From assembly GCA_019359715.1 (NCBI GenBank), contig JAHHGS010000094.1, positions 1-50,295 of the forward strand: a stretch of DNA of 50,295 bases. The letters are read 5' to 3'. Shown here in pieces: positions 9,347-17,381 of this stretch. Source of the DNA: Aphanocapsa sp. GSE-SYN-MK-11-07L. GTDB taxonomy: Bacteria > Cyanobacteriota > Cyanobacteriia > Thermosynechococcales > Thermosynechococcaceae. A model generated the notes under the pieces. It was given only the letters and a program-made list of their open reading frames with translations, was not told the origin of the DNA and ran no database searches. Each line of letters starts with the position of its first letter. Position 1 is the stretch's first letter. Both the position numbers and the translations under genes were made by a program.

Positions 9347-10057
9347 ATGGAGATTTTGATTGTTGAAGACGATCGCGAGATTGCCCAACTGATTCAATTG
9401 GCCCTGAGCAAAGAGGGGTTTACCTGCCGGGTCTGCCATGACGGTTTGAATGCGCTTAGCGTTTATCAGGAGATGCAGCCCGATTTAATTGTGCTGGACT
9501 GGATGTTGCCAGGGGTGGATGGGCTAGAAGTGTGTGCGCGTGTTCGCCAAAAGCCCGGACAAAAAGACCCTTTTATCTTGATGCTAACCGCTAAAGGGGA
9601 AGAACTGGATCGAATTATTGGCCTCTCAACCGGAGCAGACGATTACTTGGTCAAGCCCTTTAGCCCCAGAGAGCTAGTGGCCAGAGTCAGGGCGTTGCTG
9701 CGGCGCAGTCTCCGGCAGGGTGGGCAGAGCCAAGTCTATCAAACCTCTAGTTTTAGCGTTGATTTAGACCAGCACTCAGCGGCTCGTCATCAGCCGGATG
9801 GTCAGCCAGAGCCGCTTGACTTGACCACCCTGGAATTTGATTTGTTGGCGACGTTTTTAAGCCATCCAGGGCGGGTTTGGAATCGCAGTCAACTGATTGA
9901 TCGCCTCTGGGGCAGCGACTTTTTCGGCGACGATCGGGTGGTGGATACCCACGTTGCCCGTCTGCGCAAAAAGATTGAACCTGATCCAGGCAATCCCACC
10001 TTTATTAAGACGGTGGTTGGGGTGGGCTACAAATTTGAAGACGCCCCCACTCCGTAG
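9347..10057 (+). CDS. OmpR-family response regulator (orphan)
   Basis: The receiver domain has the acidic pair E7/D8/D9, phosphoacceptor D51 (VLDWMLPG), T81 and K103 (VKPF). It is followed by a winged-helix DNA-binding domain from about 140 (LTTLEFDLLATFLSHPGRV, DTHVARLRKKI, VGVGYKF). A 20-residue linker rich in His/Gln/Pro separates the domains. No histidine kinase is adjacent, so its sensor lies elsewhere. It does not match RpaA/RpaB or NblR closely enough for me to name it. It shares an intergenic region of about 170 bp with ppx. Confidence 0.9.
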   Translation: MEILIVEDDREIAQLIQLALSKEGFTCRVCHDGLNALSVYQEMQPDLIVLDWMLPGVDGLEVCARVRQKPGQKDPFILMLTAKGEELDRIIGLSTGADDYLVKPFSPRELVARVRALLRRSLRQGGQSQVYQTSSFSVDLDQHSAARHQPDGQPEPLDLTTLEFDLLATFLSHPGRVWNRSQLIDRLWGSDFFGDDRVVDTHVARLRKKIEPDPGNPTFIKTVVGVGYKFEDAPTP

Positions 10058-10217
10058 CCTGGTGCTATTGATTTTTATCGGCTGTGACAATTCTGGGTTG
10101 ATTGCTTAAAAGTCCATCTTGGCAAGGCTTTCAGGCAGAAGCTATCATGAATGCAATCGCGAAGCGCTATATAGTGTTGTTGGTATTAGTGATGAATTTT
10201 TGATCAATTGAATCGCG

Positions 10218-11192
10218 ATGAATCTTACTTCTGATCTCGGTGGGGAAGCTTCAGAAAAGATACCAGCAGTCCAGATTGCAGGGCTGCAAAAGACCTATCG
10301 AACTGGCTTCTGGCTCAACCAAAAAATCACATCGCTCAAACAGTGTTCGCTAACCGTTTATGAAGGCGAAACCTTTGGGTTACTTGGCCCGAACGGAGCT
10401 GGCAAAACGACGCTGCTGAAAGCCATGCTTGGGATTATTCGACCTTCGTCCGGGCGGGGGTTGGTGCTGGGTCAGCCCTTGGGCGATCGCGCCGTCAAAC
10501 AGCGGCTGGGCTATCTGCCAGAAAACCCTTATTTTTATGATTACTTAACCGGCTGGGAATTTTTACAGTTAATTGCGGGACTGTTTCAGATTCCTGCCGC
10601 CGTCCAGCGCCAGCGGATTCCCCAGCTTTTAGAAATGGTTGGCTTAGCCCAGACTGCCGCCCGTAAAAAGCAAATGCGCCGCTACTCGAAGGGAATGCTG
10701 CAACGAGTGGGCATGGCTCAAGCTTTAATTAACGATCCTGACTTGGTGTTTCTAGACGAACCAATGTCTGGGTTAGACCCCTTGGGGCGCTATCAAATGC
10801 GGGAAATTATTTTATCCCTCAAGCAGCAGGGCAAAACCATTTTCTTTAATAGCCATGTCCTATCGGATGTGGAGATGATTTGCGATCGGGTTGGCATTCT
10901 GGCTCAAGGCGATCTGATTTGCGAAGGCTCTTTAGAGCAGCTTTTGGGGACAACAAATACCTACCATGTCCGTGGCGAAGGAGGGACTGCCGCAGGATTA
11001 GAAGCATGGCTGACTGATTTGCAATTTCAAGGGGAAACGTGGCAGGGACAACTGAGCCATGATCCACAAAAATTCTTGGCGGTTGTGAATGAACTCAACG
11101 CTAAAATCACCGCTATGAATTTGGCCCGACCTTCCCTAGAGGAATTTTTTATTCATCAACTTAGAGAGCGCGGCATTCATCAGAGCAGTTAA
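10218..11192 (+). CDS. ABC transporter ATP-binding protein
   Basis: This 324-residue cytoplasmic ATPase subunit has Walker A GPNGAGKT, signature YSKGMLQRVGMAQAL, Walker B VFLDEPMSGLDP, and H-loop NSHVLSD. About 80 residues after the ATPase domain form the C-terminal extension seen in exporters of the NatA/CcmA/gliding-type group. The N terminus has about 20 extra residues before the fold begins. No permease gene is next to it, so the transported substrate and partner are unknown. It converges with the DUF1995 gene. Confidence 0.88.
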   Translation: MNLTSDLGGEASEKIPAVQIAGLQKTYRTGFWLNQKITSLKQCSLTVYEGETFGLLGPNGAGKTTLLKAMLGIIRPSSGRGLVLGQPLGDRAVKQRLGYLPENPYFYDYLTGWEFLQLIAGLFQIPAAVQRQRIPQLLEMVGLAQTAARKKQMRRYSKGMLQRVGMAQALINDPDLVFLDEPMSGLDPLGRYQMREIILSLKQQGKTIFFNSHVLSDVEMICDRVGILAQGDLICEGSLEQLLGTTNTYHVRGEGGTAAGLEAWLTDLQFQGETWQGQLSHDPQKFLAVVNELNAKITAMNLARPSLEEFFIHQLRERGIHQSS

Positions 11193-11199
11193 TTTGAGC

Positions 11200-11215
11200 G
11201 GCACTGATCAGTGCC
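11200..11215. terminator. 16-bp perfect palindrome between convergent genes
   Basis: GGCACTGATCAGTGCC is perfectly self-complementary with no loop and sits between the stop codons of the ABC gene (11192) and the DUF1995 gene (11219). It may be part of a two-way terminator; there is no T-tract, so the call is weak. Confidence 0.3.
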
Positions 11216-11218
11216 CAA

Positions 11219-11920
11219 CTACTGAGTCAATGCCCGCAAAAATCGCTGCATGTCGGCCAGGAAGCCTGTACGGCTTTTGGGTGAGTCTGAAGCTTGGGCA
11301 AAGAGTTGATCTAGGCGATCGCCAGCCGGTTTACTCAGTTCTTCAGCAATGACTTGATACTCACCAGCCGGTTTTTCTAGCCATACCTGCCAGGGAGCAG
11401 GGTAGGCTCTCGTCAAGGCTCCAGCCTCTAGGGGGCGCAGGTAATAGCAGGTTTCGATTGTATTCAGAAACCGCTCCCGCAGTTGCCGACCAGCGTAGCC
11501 AATCCCAACGATAGACACATCTTGCAGTTTGGGGTTGAGCAAAATAAACGGGCGATCGCCGGCTTGCTCACAGAGTTTTTCAACTTGCCCGACTTCAACG
11601 GGGGTCGGAGCCACCACCACAAATGCCTGATCTTCGGCTTGGATTGGCTCTAACAGCTCATTCACGCCCCGCAGGGTGAACGGGACATCTCCCCATTCCC
11701 GGCGAGCTAGGGCGGCTGAACCCGCATCAGCAAAAAAGACTTTTAGGTGTTCCCCCAAGTCAGCAAACAGGCTGATGTACTGCTGAGCGACTGGCAGCGG
11801 TTTGAGTTCTGGAAACAGCAGCTCAACTTGCAAACGGCTATAGCCAGCCGTGATCGCGGCTTGAGTGGCTGCACGGGCCTGGGCGATCGCTTGCTCCAGA
11901 CTTTGGGGAAGTTCGTTCAT
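11219..11920 (-). CDS. DUF1995 family protein
   Basis: This 233-residue protein matches the DUF1995 family of cyanobacteria and chloroplasts, whose plant members include LPA3-type photosystem II assembly factors. Visible features are the N-terminal helix LEQAIAQARAATQAA, the LQVELLFPELKP strand, a nucleotide-binding-like DAGSAALARREWGD stretch, VVVAPTPVEV and the LLNPKL/YYLRPLEAGAL segments. The biochemical role is not known, and the photosystem link is from plant relatives, not from this locus. It lies downstream of murA on the same strand, with a strong hairpin in between, so it probably has its own promoter. Confidence 0.8.
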   Translation of the reverse strand: MNELPQSLEQAIAQARAATQAAITAGYSRLQVELLFPELKPLPVAQQYISLFADLGEHLKVFFADAGSAALARREWGDVPFTLRGVNELLEPIQAEDQAFVVVAPTPVEVGQVEKLCEQAGDRPFILLNPKLQDVSIVGIGYAGRQLRERFLNTIETCYYLRPLEAGALTRAYPAPWQVWLEKPAGEYQVIAEELSKPAGDRLDQLFAQASDSPKSRTGFLADMQRFLRALTQ

Positions 11921-11943
11921 CTGACGGCCTTAGCTAAGATCAT

Positions 11944-11981
11944 GCGCTTTTAATTGGTAGAAGACTACCGATTGAAAGCGC
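11944..11981 (-). terminator. Strong hairpin downstream of murA
   Basis: GCGCTTTTAATTGGTAG (11944-11960) and CTACCGATTGAAAGCGC (11965-11981) pair at 15 of 17 positions around a 4-nt loop. An outer AGATCAT/ATGATCT pair flanks the stem. It starts 17 bp past the murA stop and is probably a terminator or RNA 3'-end stabiliser. Confidence 0.6.
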
Positions 11982-11997
11982 ACTTTCTATGATCTCA

Positions 11998-13356
11998 TCA
12001 AACAGCAACTGAGGCAGCCAGCGGTAAGCTAATTTCCTTGCCGTCGCCATCAACGCGCTGTAATTTAGCGCCAAGCTGACGTAGTTTCGCTTCAATGTTC
12101 TCGTAGCCCCGATCTAAGTGATGCAGGCTGTGGATGGTGGTTTTGCCTTCCGCTGCCAGTCCAGCCACCACTAAGGCTGCGGCGGCTCGTAGGTCTGTTG
12201 CCACCACTGGCGCTCCCGACAGCAGCGGCACGCCGCGAATCACGGCATGGTTGCCCTTAATCCGAATATCCGCCCCCATCCGGTTCAGTTCTGGAACGTG
12301 GGTGAGCCGATTTTCAAACACCGTTTCTGAAATCAGGCTATTGCCCTCACAAATTGTTAGCAGCGACATAAACAGCGCCTGCATATCGGTGGGAAAACCA
12401 GGGTAGGGGTAGGTTTCAATGTCTGTACCAATATGAACGTCGCCTGGAACAACCCGCAGGCTGTCTGGGGTATCAGAAACAACGTCTACCCCGATCGCTT
12501 TTAGCTTGGCGATCGCTGCCGTCAAGTGGTCGGGAATCACAGCAGTCAGCCTGATTTCAGAGCGAGTAATGGCTCCGGCGACCAGAAATGTCCCGGCTTC
12601 AATCCGATCGGGAATAATCTGGTAATCAGTCCCATGCAGGCGATCAACGCCGACGATCGTAATTGTGTTAGTGCCTGCGCCGTGGATGTTGGACCCCATT
12701 GCTCGACAGAAATTGGCTAGGTCAGTTACTTCTGGCTCCTGGGCCGCGTTTTCAATAATTGTTTCTCCGTCTGCCAGGGTTGCAGCCATCATTAAGGTTT
12801 CGGTCGCTCCCACACTGGGATAGTCAAGATAAATTTTTGCGCCCTGAAGTCTGCCCCCGCGGGTGTAGGCATGGACAATCCCATGCTCAATTTGGACATC
12901 TGCCCCCATCGCTTGCAGCCCCCGCACGTGCAGCTCAACCGGACGCGCCCCGATCGCACAGCCGCCTGGCAACGGCATTTTTGCTTCCCCTAGACGCGCC
13001 AACAGCGGCCCAATTGCAAAAAAGCTGGCTCGCAATTGGCTGACCAATTCGTAGGGAGCCTGGGCGCGGGAAAGATCTTTGGCATTAATTTCTAGGCGAT
13101 CTCCCTCTCCCCGTAAACCAACTCCCAACGCCCGCAAAATCTCCTGCATGGAAGTGATGTCTGCCAAAGCTGGCACATTCCGCAAGCAGCAAGTCTCAGC
13201 CGCCAACAGAGCGCCTGTCATCAGGACAAGAGCCGAATTTTTAGCCCCGCTGATCTTGACTTCCCCATGCAGAGGCTGTCGTCCCCAAATCTGGAGTACG
13301 GGCTTACCATCTTCCTCAGAAGGCTGAAGATGAGAAGGGGAAATTGGCTGAGAAAT
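11998..13356 (-). CDS. murA: UDP-N-acetylglucosamine 1-carboxyvinyltransferase
   Basis: MurA transfers enolpyruvate from PEP to UDP-GlcNAc, the first committed step of peptidoglycan synthesis. The frame contains the family motif SGAKNSAL (substrate-binding Lys) and the active-site Cys in [13 protein letters not shown]. The first in-frame ATG (13221) falls inside the protein, after [10 protein letters not shown], and would delete 45 conserved residues and the catalytic-site lysine. Upstream the frame is open to a stop 12 bp beyond 13356 and contains no ATG, GTG or TTG in a suitable place. The codon 8 nt after a perfect AGGAGG is ATT at 13356. I therefore annotate an AUU start, giving a 452-residue protein of normal length. 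A base error changing ATG to ATT is the alternative. Confidence 0.9.
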   Translation of the reverse strand: MSQPISPSHLQPSEEDGKPVLQIWGRQPLHGEVKISGAKNSALVLMTGALLAAETCCLRNVPALADITSMQEILRALGVGLRGEGDRLEINAKDLSRAQAPYELVSQLRASFFAIGPLLARLGEAKMPLPGGCAIGARPVELHVRGLQAMGADVQIEHGIVHAYTRGGRLQGAKIYLDYPSVGATETLMMAATLADGETIIENAAQEPEVTDLANFCRAMGSNIHGAGTNTITIVGVDRLHGTDYQIIPDRIEAGTFLVAGAITRSEIRLTAVIPDHLTAAIAKLKAIGVDVVSDTPDSLRVVPGDVHIGTDIETYPYPGFPTDMQALFMSLLTICEGNSLISETVFENRLTHVPELNRMGADIRIKGNHAVIRGVPLLSGAPVVATDLRAAAALVVAGLAAEGKTTIHSLHHLDRGYENIEAKLRQLGAKLQRVDGDGKEISLPLAASVAV

Positions 13357-13364
13357 GGCTCTGT

Positions 13365-13370
13365 CCTCCT
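13365..13370 (-). promoter_or_regulatory. Shine-Dalgarno sequence that defines the murA AUU start
   Basis: On the minus strand AGGAGG ends 8 nt before the ATT at 13356. It is the only ribosome-binding site near the 5' end of murA and fits no ATG, GTG or TTG in any frame that gives MurA. Confidence 0.75.
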
Positions 13371-13534
13371 AAACTTGGATCTACCTTCAGCAAAACTGAA
13401 GCAAACTTTGCAATTTTTAACAGATTCTACCTGAAAGCAGGCATTTTTCCGAACGTGACCTCATTAACGGTCGGCAAGTTCCGCTTATACAGGTTTGCAT
13501 TTGAGATTTAAAGGCAGGAGGAGGAAGGCAGACT

Positions 13535-13582
13535 TCGGCGTGAGCGGCTCGACTGTGAGCGCTCGCCGAACAGCTCAGTCGA
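13535..13582. repeat. Interleaved inverted repeats (dispersed-repeat-like)
   Basis: TCGGCG (13535-13540) can pair with CGCCGA (13564-13569), and TCGACTG (13549-13555) with CAGTCGA (13576-13582). The two pairings are interleaved, as in a pseudoknot. The element lies between murA and clpP and looks like the short, GC-rich dispersed repeats of filamentous cyanobacteria. Any role in the murA-clpP region is unknown. Confidence 0.5.
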
Positions 13583-13638
13583 ACGAGGGCAGAAGGTTAA
13601 AAGAGATTTTCTATTTCTAGCCTGAGGTGAGTGTCGTC

Positions 13639-14259
13639 TTATCTAGCTACCGCCAGTTCAGGGTGAATGGGCAAAGTGGGTTGAGTCGCTTGAGCAATGA
13701 CTTGATCAATCAAGCCATACTCCACCGCCTCCTGCGCTGACATAAAGAAATCTCGCTCAGTATCTTGCTCAATTTGCTCCAAGGACTTCCCAGTATAGTT
13801 CGCCATGCTCTGGTTAATCTGGCGTTTGAGGTAAAGGATTTCCCTGGCTTGAATCTCAATATCCACCGCTCCCCCCTGCGCGCCACCGGAGGGTTGATGA
13901 ATCATAATCCGCGAACTGGGCAAACTGCGGCGCTTACCTCTAGCCCCCGCACCCAGCAGAAACGCACCCATACTGGCTGCAAATCCATAGCAAATCGTGC
14001 AAACATCTGGACGAATGTGCTTCATCGTGTCGTAGATTCCCAGACCATCCAGCACAGAACCACCTGGAGAATTGATATACAGATAGATATCCTTTTCGGG
14101 GTCTTCTGCCTCCAAAAACAGCATTTGGGCGACAATGCGGTTCGCCATTGCCGACTCAACTGGTTCTGCCAAAAAAATGATCCGCTCGCGCAGCAAGCGA
14201 GAATAAATGTCGAAGGCTCTCTCTCCTCGACTAGATTGTTCGATTACAGTAGGAATCAT
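13639..14259 (-). CDS. clpP: ATP-dependent Clp protease proteolytic subunit
   Basis: This is the serine peptidase that forms the 14-mer Clp chamber and works with ClpC or ClpX ATPases. The catalytic triad is visible: Ser96 in GFAASMGAF, His121 in [11 protein letters not shown] and Asp170 in DTERDF. The oxyanion segment INSPGGSV is intact and the length (206) is standard. Cyanobacteria carry several clpP paralogues, often in clpP-clpX or clpP-clpR pairs. This one stands alone, as the clpP1 type usually does, but I do not assign the paralogue. Confidence 0.95.
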   Translation of the reverse strand: MIPTVIEQSSRGERAFDIYSRLLRERIIFLAEPVESAMANRIVAQMLFLEAEDPEKDIYLYINSPGGSVLDGLGIYDTMKHIRPDVCTICYGFAASMGAFLLGAGARGKRRSLPSSRIMIHQPSGGAQGGAVDIEIQAREILYLKRQINQSMANYTGKSLEQIEQDTERDFFMSAQEAVEYGLIDQVIAQATQPTLPIHPELAVAR

Positions 14260-14340
14260 GATGTGGGTTCTCTCAATGAGGAGGATGATTAGATAATCGG
14301 CCGTTGGACTAGAACGCCTACGACCGATCGCCTAGAGATT

Positions 14341-14769
14341 TCAGGCAACTAAGGCTAATCCCTTGGTGAGTTCTAGCAAGCGCTTGAGGTCAGACAGGCT
14401 GCTAGTCCATCTGCCGCTGGCATGCATGCAGCTTTGAGTGTCCAGTCGATCGTGAATCAGCGTGAGTTTCACGGTAGCCCCGGATTGCTGCAACTCAAAC
14501 CGCACACGAGAGGGTTGTACGCCTATTGCATCGGGCATTTGCAAGCTGTAGGTCAGGCGGTGCGGTGGTTCGGATTGCAATACTTCGCCAATATCTTCCG
14601 ATTCGCCATCTGAGTTAATCTGCTGCACGGACGAACCAACCTGCCAGTCAGGCTGGAGTTGCGCCTCTTGCCAATACTGCTGGGTAAATGTTTCGCTAGT
14701 CAATGCGTTCCAGAGCTGTTCGAGAGTGGTCGCAATATAGGTCACATAAACGAAGGTGGGTTTATCCAT
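14341..14769 (-). CDS. SRPBCC / AHSA1-type protein
   Basis: This 142-residue protein belongs to the START/Bet v1-like SRPBCC group (AHSA1, activator of Hsp90 ATPase homologue). The N-terminal pattern FVYVTYIATTLEQLWNALTS, a Q-YWQEAQLQPDW strand, PPHRLTYSL and LTLIHDRLD are characteristic. Such proteins bind hydrophobic ligands in a deep cavity; the ligand is unknown. It overlaps the upstream ArsR gene by 8 bp, a very common pairing in which the regulator controls both genes. Confidence 0.82.
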   Translation of the reverse strand: MDKPTFVYVTYIATTLEQLWNALTSETFTQQYWQEAQLQPDWQVGSSVQQINSDGESEDIGEVLQSEPPHRLTYSLQMPDAIGVQPSRVRFELQQSGATVKLTLIHDRLDTQSCMHASGRWTSSLSDLKRLLELTKGLALVA

Positions 14770-15091
14770 GTCCTGTCTCCCTGGTGTGCTCTTCGAGTGT
14801 TCGTTTTAATGTACTCAATGCATCTAATTGATGGCGCGCATATTTGCTGAGCCAGCGATCGCAAATGTCTTGAATGGGCGCAGAGTTGAGGTAATGCAGC
14901 TTTTCTCGACCCTGCCAGATGATCACCACTAGATTTGCTGACTCTAAGAGCGCGAGATGTTTTGTAACCGCTTGTCGTGTCATCTCAAGGTGTTCGCATA
15001 GTTCTCCTAAGGTTTGTCCATTGTGAAGGTACAACTGGTCGAGCAATTTTCTTCGACTCGGATCGGCAAGGGCTTTAAACACTGCATCCAT
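14762..15091 (-). CDS. ArsR-family transcriptional regulator
   Basis: This 109-residue winged-helix repressor contains MDAVFKALADPSRRKLLDQL, LGELCEHLEMTRQAVTKHL (the recognition helix-turn-helix) and the wing VIIWQGREKLHYLNSAP. There is no ELCVCDL-type metal-binding Cys motif, so it is not an arsenic or zinc sensor of the classical kind. It belongs with the ArsR regulators that precede AHSA1-type genes. A 20-bp palindrome upstream of its start is a good candidate for its own operator. Confidence 0.88.
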   Translation of the reverse strand: MDAVFKALADPSRRKLLDQLYLHNGQTLGELCEHLEMTRQAVTKHLALLESANLVVIIWQGREKLHYLNSAPIQDICDRWLSKYARHQLDALSTLKRTLEEHTRETGHG

Positions 15092-15102
15092 ACTAGAACA
15101 TT

Positions 15103-15122
15103 ATGCAACCTTTTAGTTGCAT
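15103..15122 (-). promoter_or_regulatory. Candidate operator of the ArsR-type regulator
   Basis: ATGCAAC-N6-GTTGCAT is a perfect 7+7 palindrome located 12-31 bp upstream of the ArsR start codon. Size and position fit binding by a dimeric winged-helix repressor and autoregulation of the arsR-SRPBCC pair. Confidence 0.55.
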
Positions 15123-15244
15123 GTCAAGCGATCGCTTTTTCAATAGTCTTGGGTGGGAATGGTCATGCTGGAGCGATTGCAAGTTCCATTGACTGACAGA
15201 TTGATTTTTGACTTGGATACAGGGTTCTGTTCAGAGGTGTTGTT

Positions 15245-16141
15245 TCAATTAGTTTGAGGCAACGCGTTTATAGACTGGAGAATACTTCGGACAATGCCTT
15301 CTCTCTTTGGAAGATCCTCTATCCCATTAGGAGTATCGATGTGTAAAGCAAAGAAGACTGGACCTGTTGGCTGCTCTACCCATCCAACCCACCATCCAAT
15401 ATCACCAGTCCAGCCCGTTTTTCCACGCAATATCCAATTTTGTCCAGCTTCAACAATCATAATGTCTTTGACCAAACGCTGATGCTCTACCTGCAAAGGA
15501 AGATCAGTACGATAAAGACGCTTCAGAAATGAGATTTGTTCGTGTGCTGAAATACTTAGATTGCCATCAAGCCAATAGCCCTCAGTAGCGCCTGAAGTGT
15601 CTGCGTTGCCATAATCAATCTTTTTCAGATAACTTCTAGCCCTGTTCTCTCCAATATTCTTTGCGAATTCTTGATAAACCCATATAACCGAATTACGCAT
15701 TGAAGAACGAAGATCCTGATCTTGATTCCATGATTCAAGATTTGCCGATTGCCAATACCTCTTTCTGCCATCCCATGGAAAAATCTGAAACTCGTCACGG
15801 ACGACTCCTGTATCCAGAGCAATAAGAGCATGAGGAATTTTGAATGTGGAGGATGGCGAGTAGCGTTCTCGGGAGCGGGCTTCGTCAACCACCCAAGTCG
15901 CTTGAGTGTCTTGCCGCTCATCTACTACCAATATGGTTCCCACTGCTGCAAACTTGTTAAAGATATTCCTCCAATCAGGGCGTTCTGTCAGTTGCTCTGC
16001 TGCGCAAGCAGGATGCATGACAAATGCCACCTCTGGCTGAGAATTCTTCCAATTGGTGCGTTCTGTAGGTTGTTCTATTGCACAACTAAGGGAAATAAAA
16101 GGGGAAAACACAGCATGAAGCATTAATGCGCGATATTTCAT
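15245..16141 (-). CDS. Class D (OXA-type) beta-lactamase
   Basis: This is a periplasmic serine beta-lactamase, or a closely related penicillin-recognising enzyme. All class D motifs are intact: STFK (98-101, catalytic Ser98 and the carbamylated-type Lys101), SVI (151-153, the SxV motif), YGN (177-179) and KTG (241-243), with WWVGWVE after it. Residues 1-19 look like a signal peptide. The 298-residue length is slightly above the usual 250-290 because the mature N terminus is partly duplicated (residues 20-33 versus 46-59). The gene lacks HIP1 sites and looks more AT-rich than its neighbours, and an attC-like site lies 110 bp upstream of its start. Both suggest lateral acquisition. The substrate range cannot be read from sequence. 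Confidence 0.92.
   Translation of the reverse strand: MKYRALMLHAVFSPFISLSCAIEQPTERTNWKNSQPEVAFVMHPACAAEQLTERPDWRNIFNKFAAVGTILVVDERQDTQATWVVDEARSRERYSPSSTFKIPHALIALDTGVVRDEFQIFPWDGRKRYWQSANLESWNQDQDLRSSMRNSVIWVYQEFAKNIGENRARSYLKKIDYGNADTSGATEGYWLDGNLSISAHEQISFLKRLYRTDLPLQVEHQRLVKDIMIVEAGQNWILRGKTGWTGDIGWWVGWVEQPTGPVFFALHIDTPNGIEDLPKREGIVRSILQSINALPQTN
15971..16088 (-). repeat. Diverged 40-bp direct duplication in the beta-lactamase N terminus
   Basis: Bases 15971-16010 and 16049-16088 are similar over about 40 bp and are offset by 78 bp (26 codons). They encode CAAEQLTERPDWRN and CAIEQPTERTNWKN. The offset keeps the reading frame. Confidence 0.75.
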
Positions 16142-16251
16142 TTTTCTTAATTGCCTTGTTTCTTGATTGATCAGCTTGAACTACAGTAGCTGATTCTTAA
16201 ATTCCGAAACTTGAGATGAAGTCGTGGATGAGTTCTAAATCAGCATTTGCA

Positions 16252-16340
16252 GCATAACGTTGCCCATGACCCGCCGCAGATCACCTTGAACTCCTAACCG
16301 ATAACCTCTCGGCGGTCGGCGTGCATTGGGGTTGTTATGC
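16252..16340 (-). other. attC-like integron recombination site
   Basis: Read on the minus strand, the site starts with GCATAAC (16334-16340, R''-like, consensus RYYYAAC) and ends with GTTATGC (16252-16258, R'-like, consensus GTTRRRY). Inner arms at 16310-16331 and 16263-16276 pair as CCCAATGCAC against CCCATGAC, leaving unpaired extra bases on the R''-proximal side, as in integron attC sites. A 33-nt loop region separates the arms. The orientation is that of a site following the MerR gene and preceding the beta-lactamase gene, both on the minus strand. The extrahelical-base asymmetry supports attC over a plain terminator. No intI gene is in the window. Confidence 0.55.
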
Positions 16341-16401
16341 GGCGATCCGAGGTGCGATCGAATCCTTGACTCGATCGGCACCTTGGATCGCACTCTCTCC
16401 A

Positions 16402-17142
16402 TTATCCAGCTTGCTCCAGGGCAGCCCTTGCTCGATCCATGTATTCTGACATTGCAGCATCGATCGCCCCTCGACTAGCGATTTCCGGCTGCTCCTGCTG
16501 ATACATCCGGTTTAAGGACTGCTCAATGCCAGGATCGCCGCCAGTAAACGCTTCGATCAATTCCAGTGAGCGTCGAGCCAAAGCTTTCACAGGTTCGCTC
16601 GCTGGATCAGTGCCCTTCTCCATCTCAGCCCGTACCTGCTCAATCAGTTCTTGCCAATCGGCTTGTCCCTGACGCATCTGCTCTTCACCTAGCAGTTCTC
16701 GGTGTTGGTTGATGGTTTTCAATTGTTCGGGTGTGTAATATTTTTCCAACATACAAATAGCCTCAATGGTTTGAATCAACGCTTCGACAGAAACAGGTTC
16801 TATCGAATTCACAGTTTGAACAATGCTTTCCAAACGATTGAGCAGTTTTTGGGAAAGTTGAATTTGTTCTCGTACTCGTTTGATGTGAAGTTGCATCACA
16901 TACACAAACGAGAAATTGGATTGCCCAAGACATGCGCGGATTTCGTCCAACGAGAACCCGATTTGCCTAAGGGACACAATTTGCTGCAATCGAATAATGT
17001 CAGCCTCGTCATACAGCCGGTAGCCCGTTTCAGTCCGGTGAGACGGCGAGAGTAGGCCGATCTCGTCGTAGTAGTGCAACGTCCGTACCGAGACTCTGGT
17101 TTGTTTAGCGAGATCGCCGACTTTCAGCGTGACTGGCTGCAT
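16402..17142 (-). CDS. MerR-family regulator with TipAS-like domain
   Basis: The N-terminal MerR winged helix is clear (LKVGDLAKQTRVSVRTLHYY, YDEADIIRLQQI, GFSLDEI), followed by a coiled coil and a C-terminal TipAS-like helical domain (YYTPEQLKTINQHRELLGEE, ARRSLELIEAFTGGDP). TipA-like proteins bind drugs or peptides and activate transcription from promoters with long spacers. The frame is open from 17175, but an AAGGAGGAA sequence sits 8 nt before the ATG at 17142, which I take as the start (246 residues). The attC-like site follows its 3' end by about 60 bp. The inducer is unknown. Confidence 0.9.
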   Translation of the reverse strand: MQPVTLKVGDLAKQTRVSVRTLHYYDEIGLLSPSHRTETGYRLYDEADIIRLQQIVSLRQIGFSLDEIRACLGQSNFSFVYVMQLHIKRVREQIQLSQKLLNRLESIVQTVNSIEPVSVEALIQTIEAICMLEKYYTPEQLKTINQHRELLGEEQMRQGQADWQELIEQVRAEMEKGTDPASEPVKALARRSLELIEAFTGGDPGIEQSLNRMYQQEQPEIASRGAIDAAMSEYMDRARAALEQAG

Positions 17143-17190
17143 CTGCTCTTCCTCCTTGCGTAGAGACAATCTCAATCTGTGAATGCATCC

Positions 17191-17222
17191 ATCGTAAAAG
17201 CCTCACGCTGGGTCAGTGTCAA
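17191..17222 (-). promoter_or_regulatory. MerR-type promoter with 20-bp spacer
   Basis: On the minus strand TTGACA (17217-17222) and TACGAT (17191-17196) are separated by 20 bp. The spacer contains a dyad, CTGACCC-A-GCGTGAG, matching at 5 of 7 positions. An overlong spacer with a central dyad is the hallmark of promoters twisted open by MerR proteins, so the gene probably regulates itself. Confidence 0.55.
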
Positions 17223-17381
17223 GAGAGACCGCAAAAAGAATCAGCTACAGCAGATTCACTTAATATATGGAAGCGATCGCATTCTTGCAGATACCTTCGC
17301 GATCGCTTCGTACCGATAGCTGGAGCCCCACATACTGATTAGACTGACATCATCCGCCCTCCTTCTGCCTTTCCACCGCAC

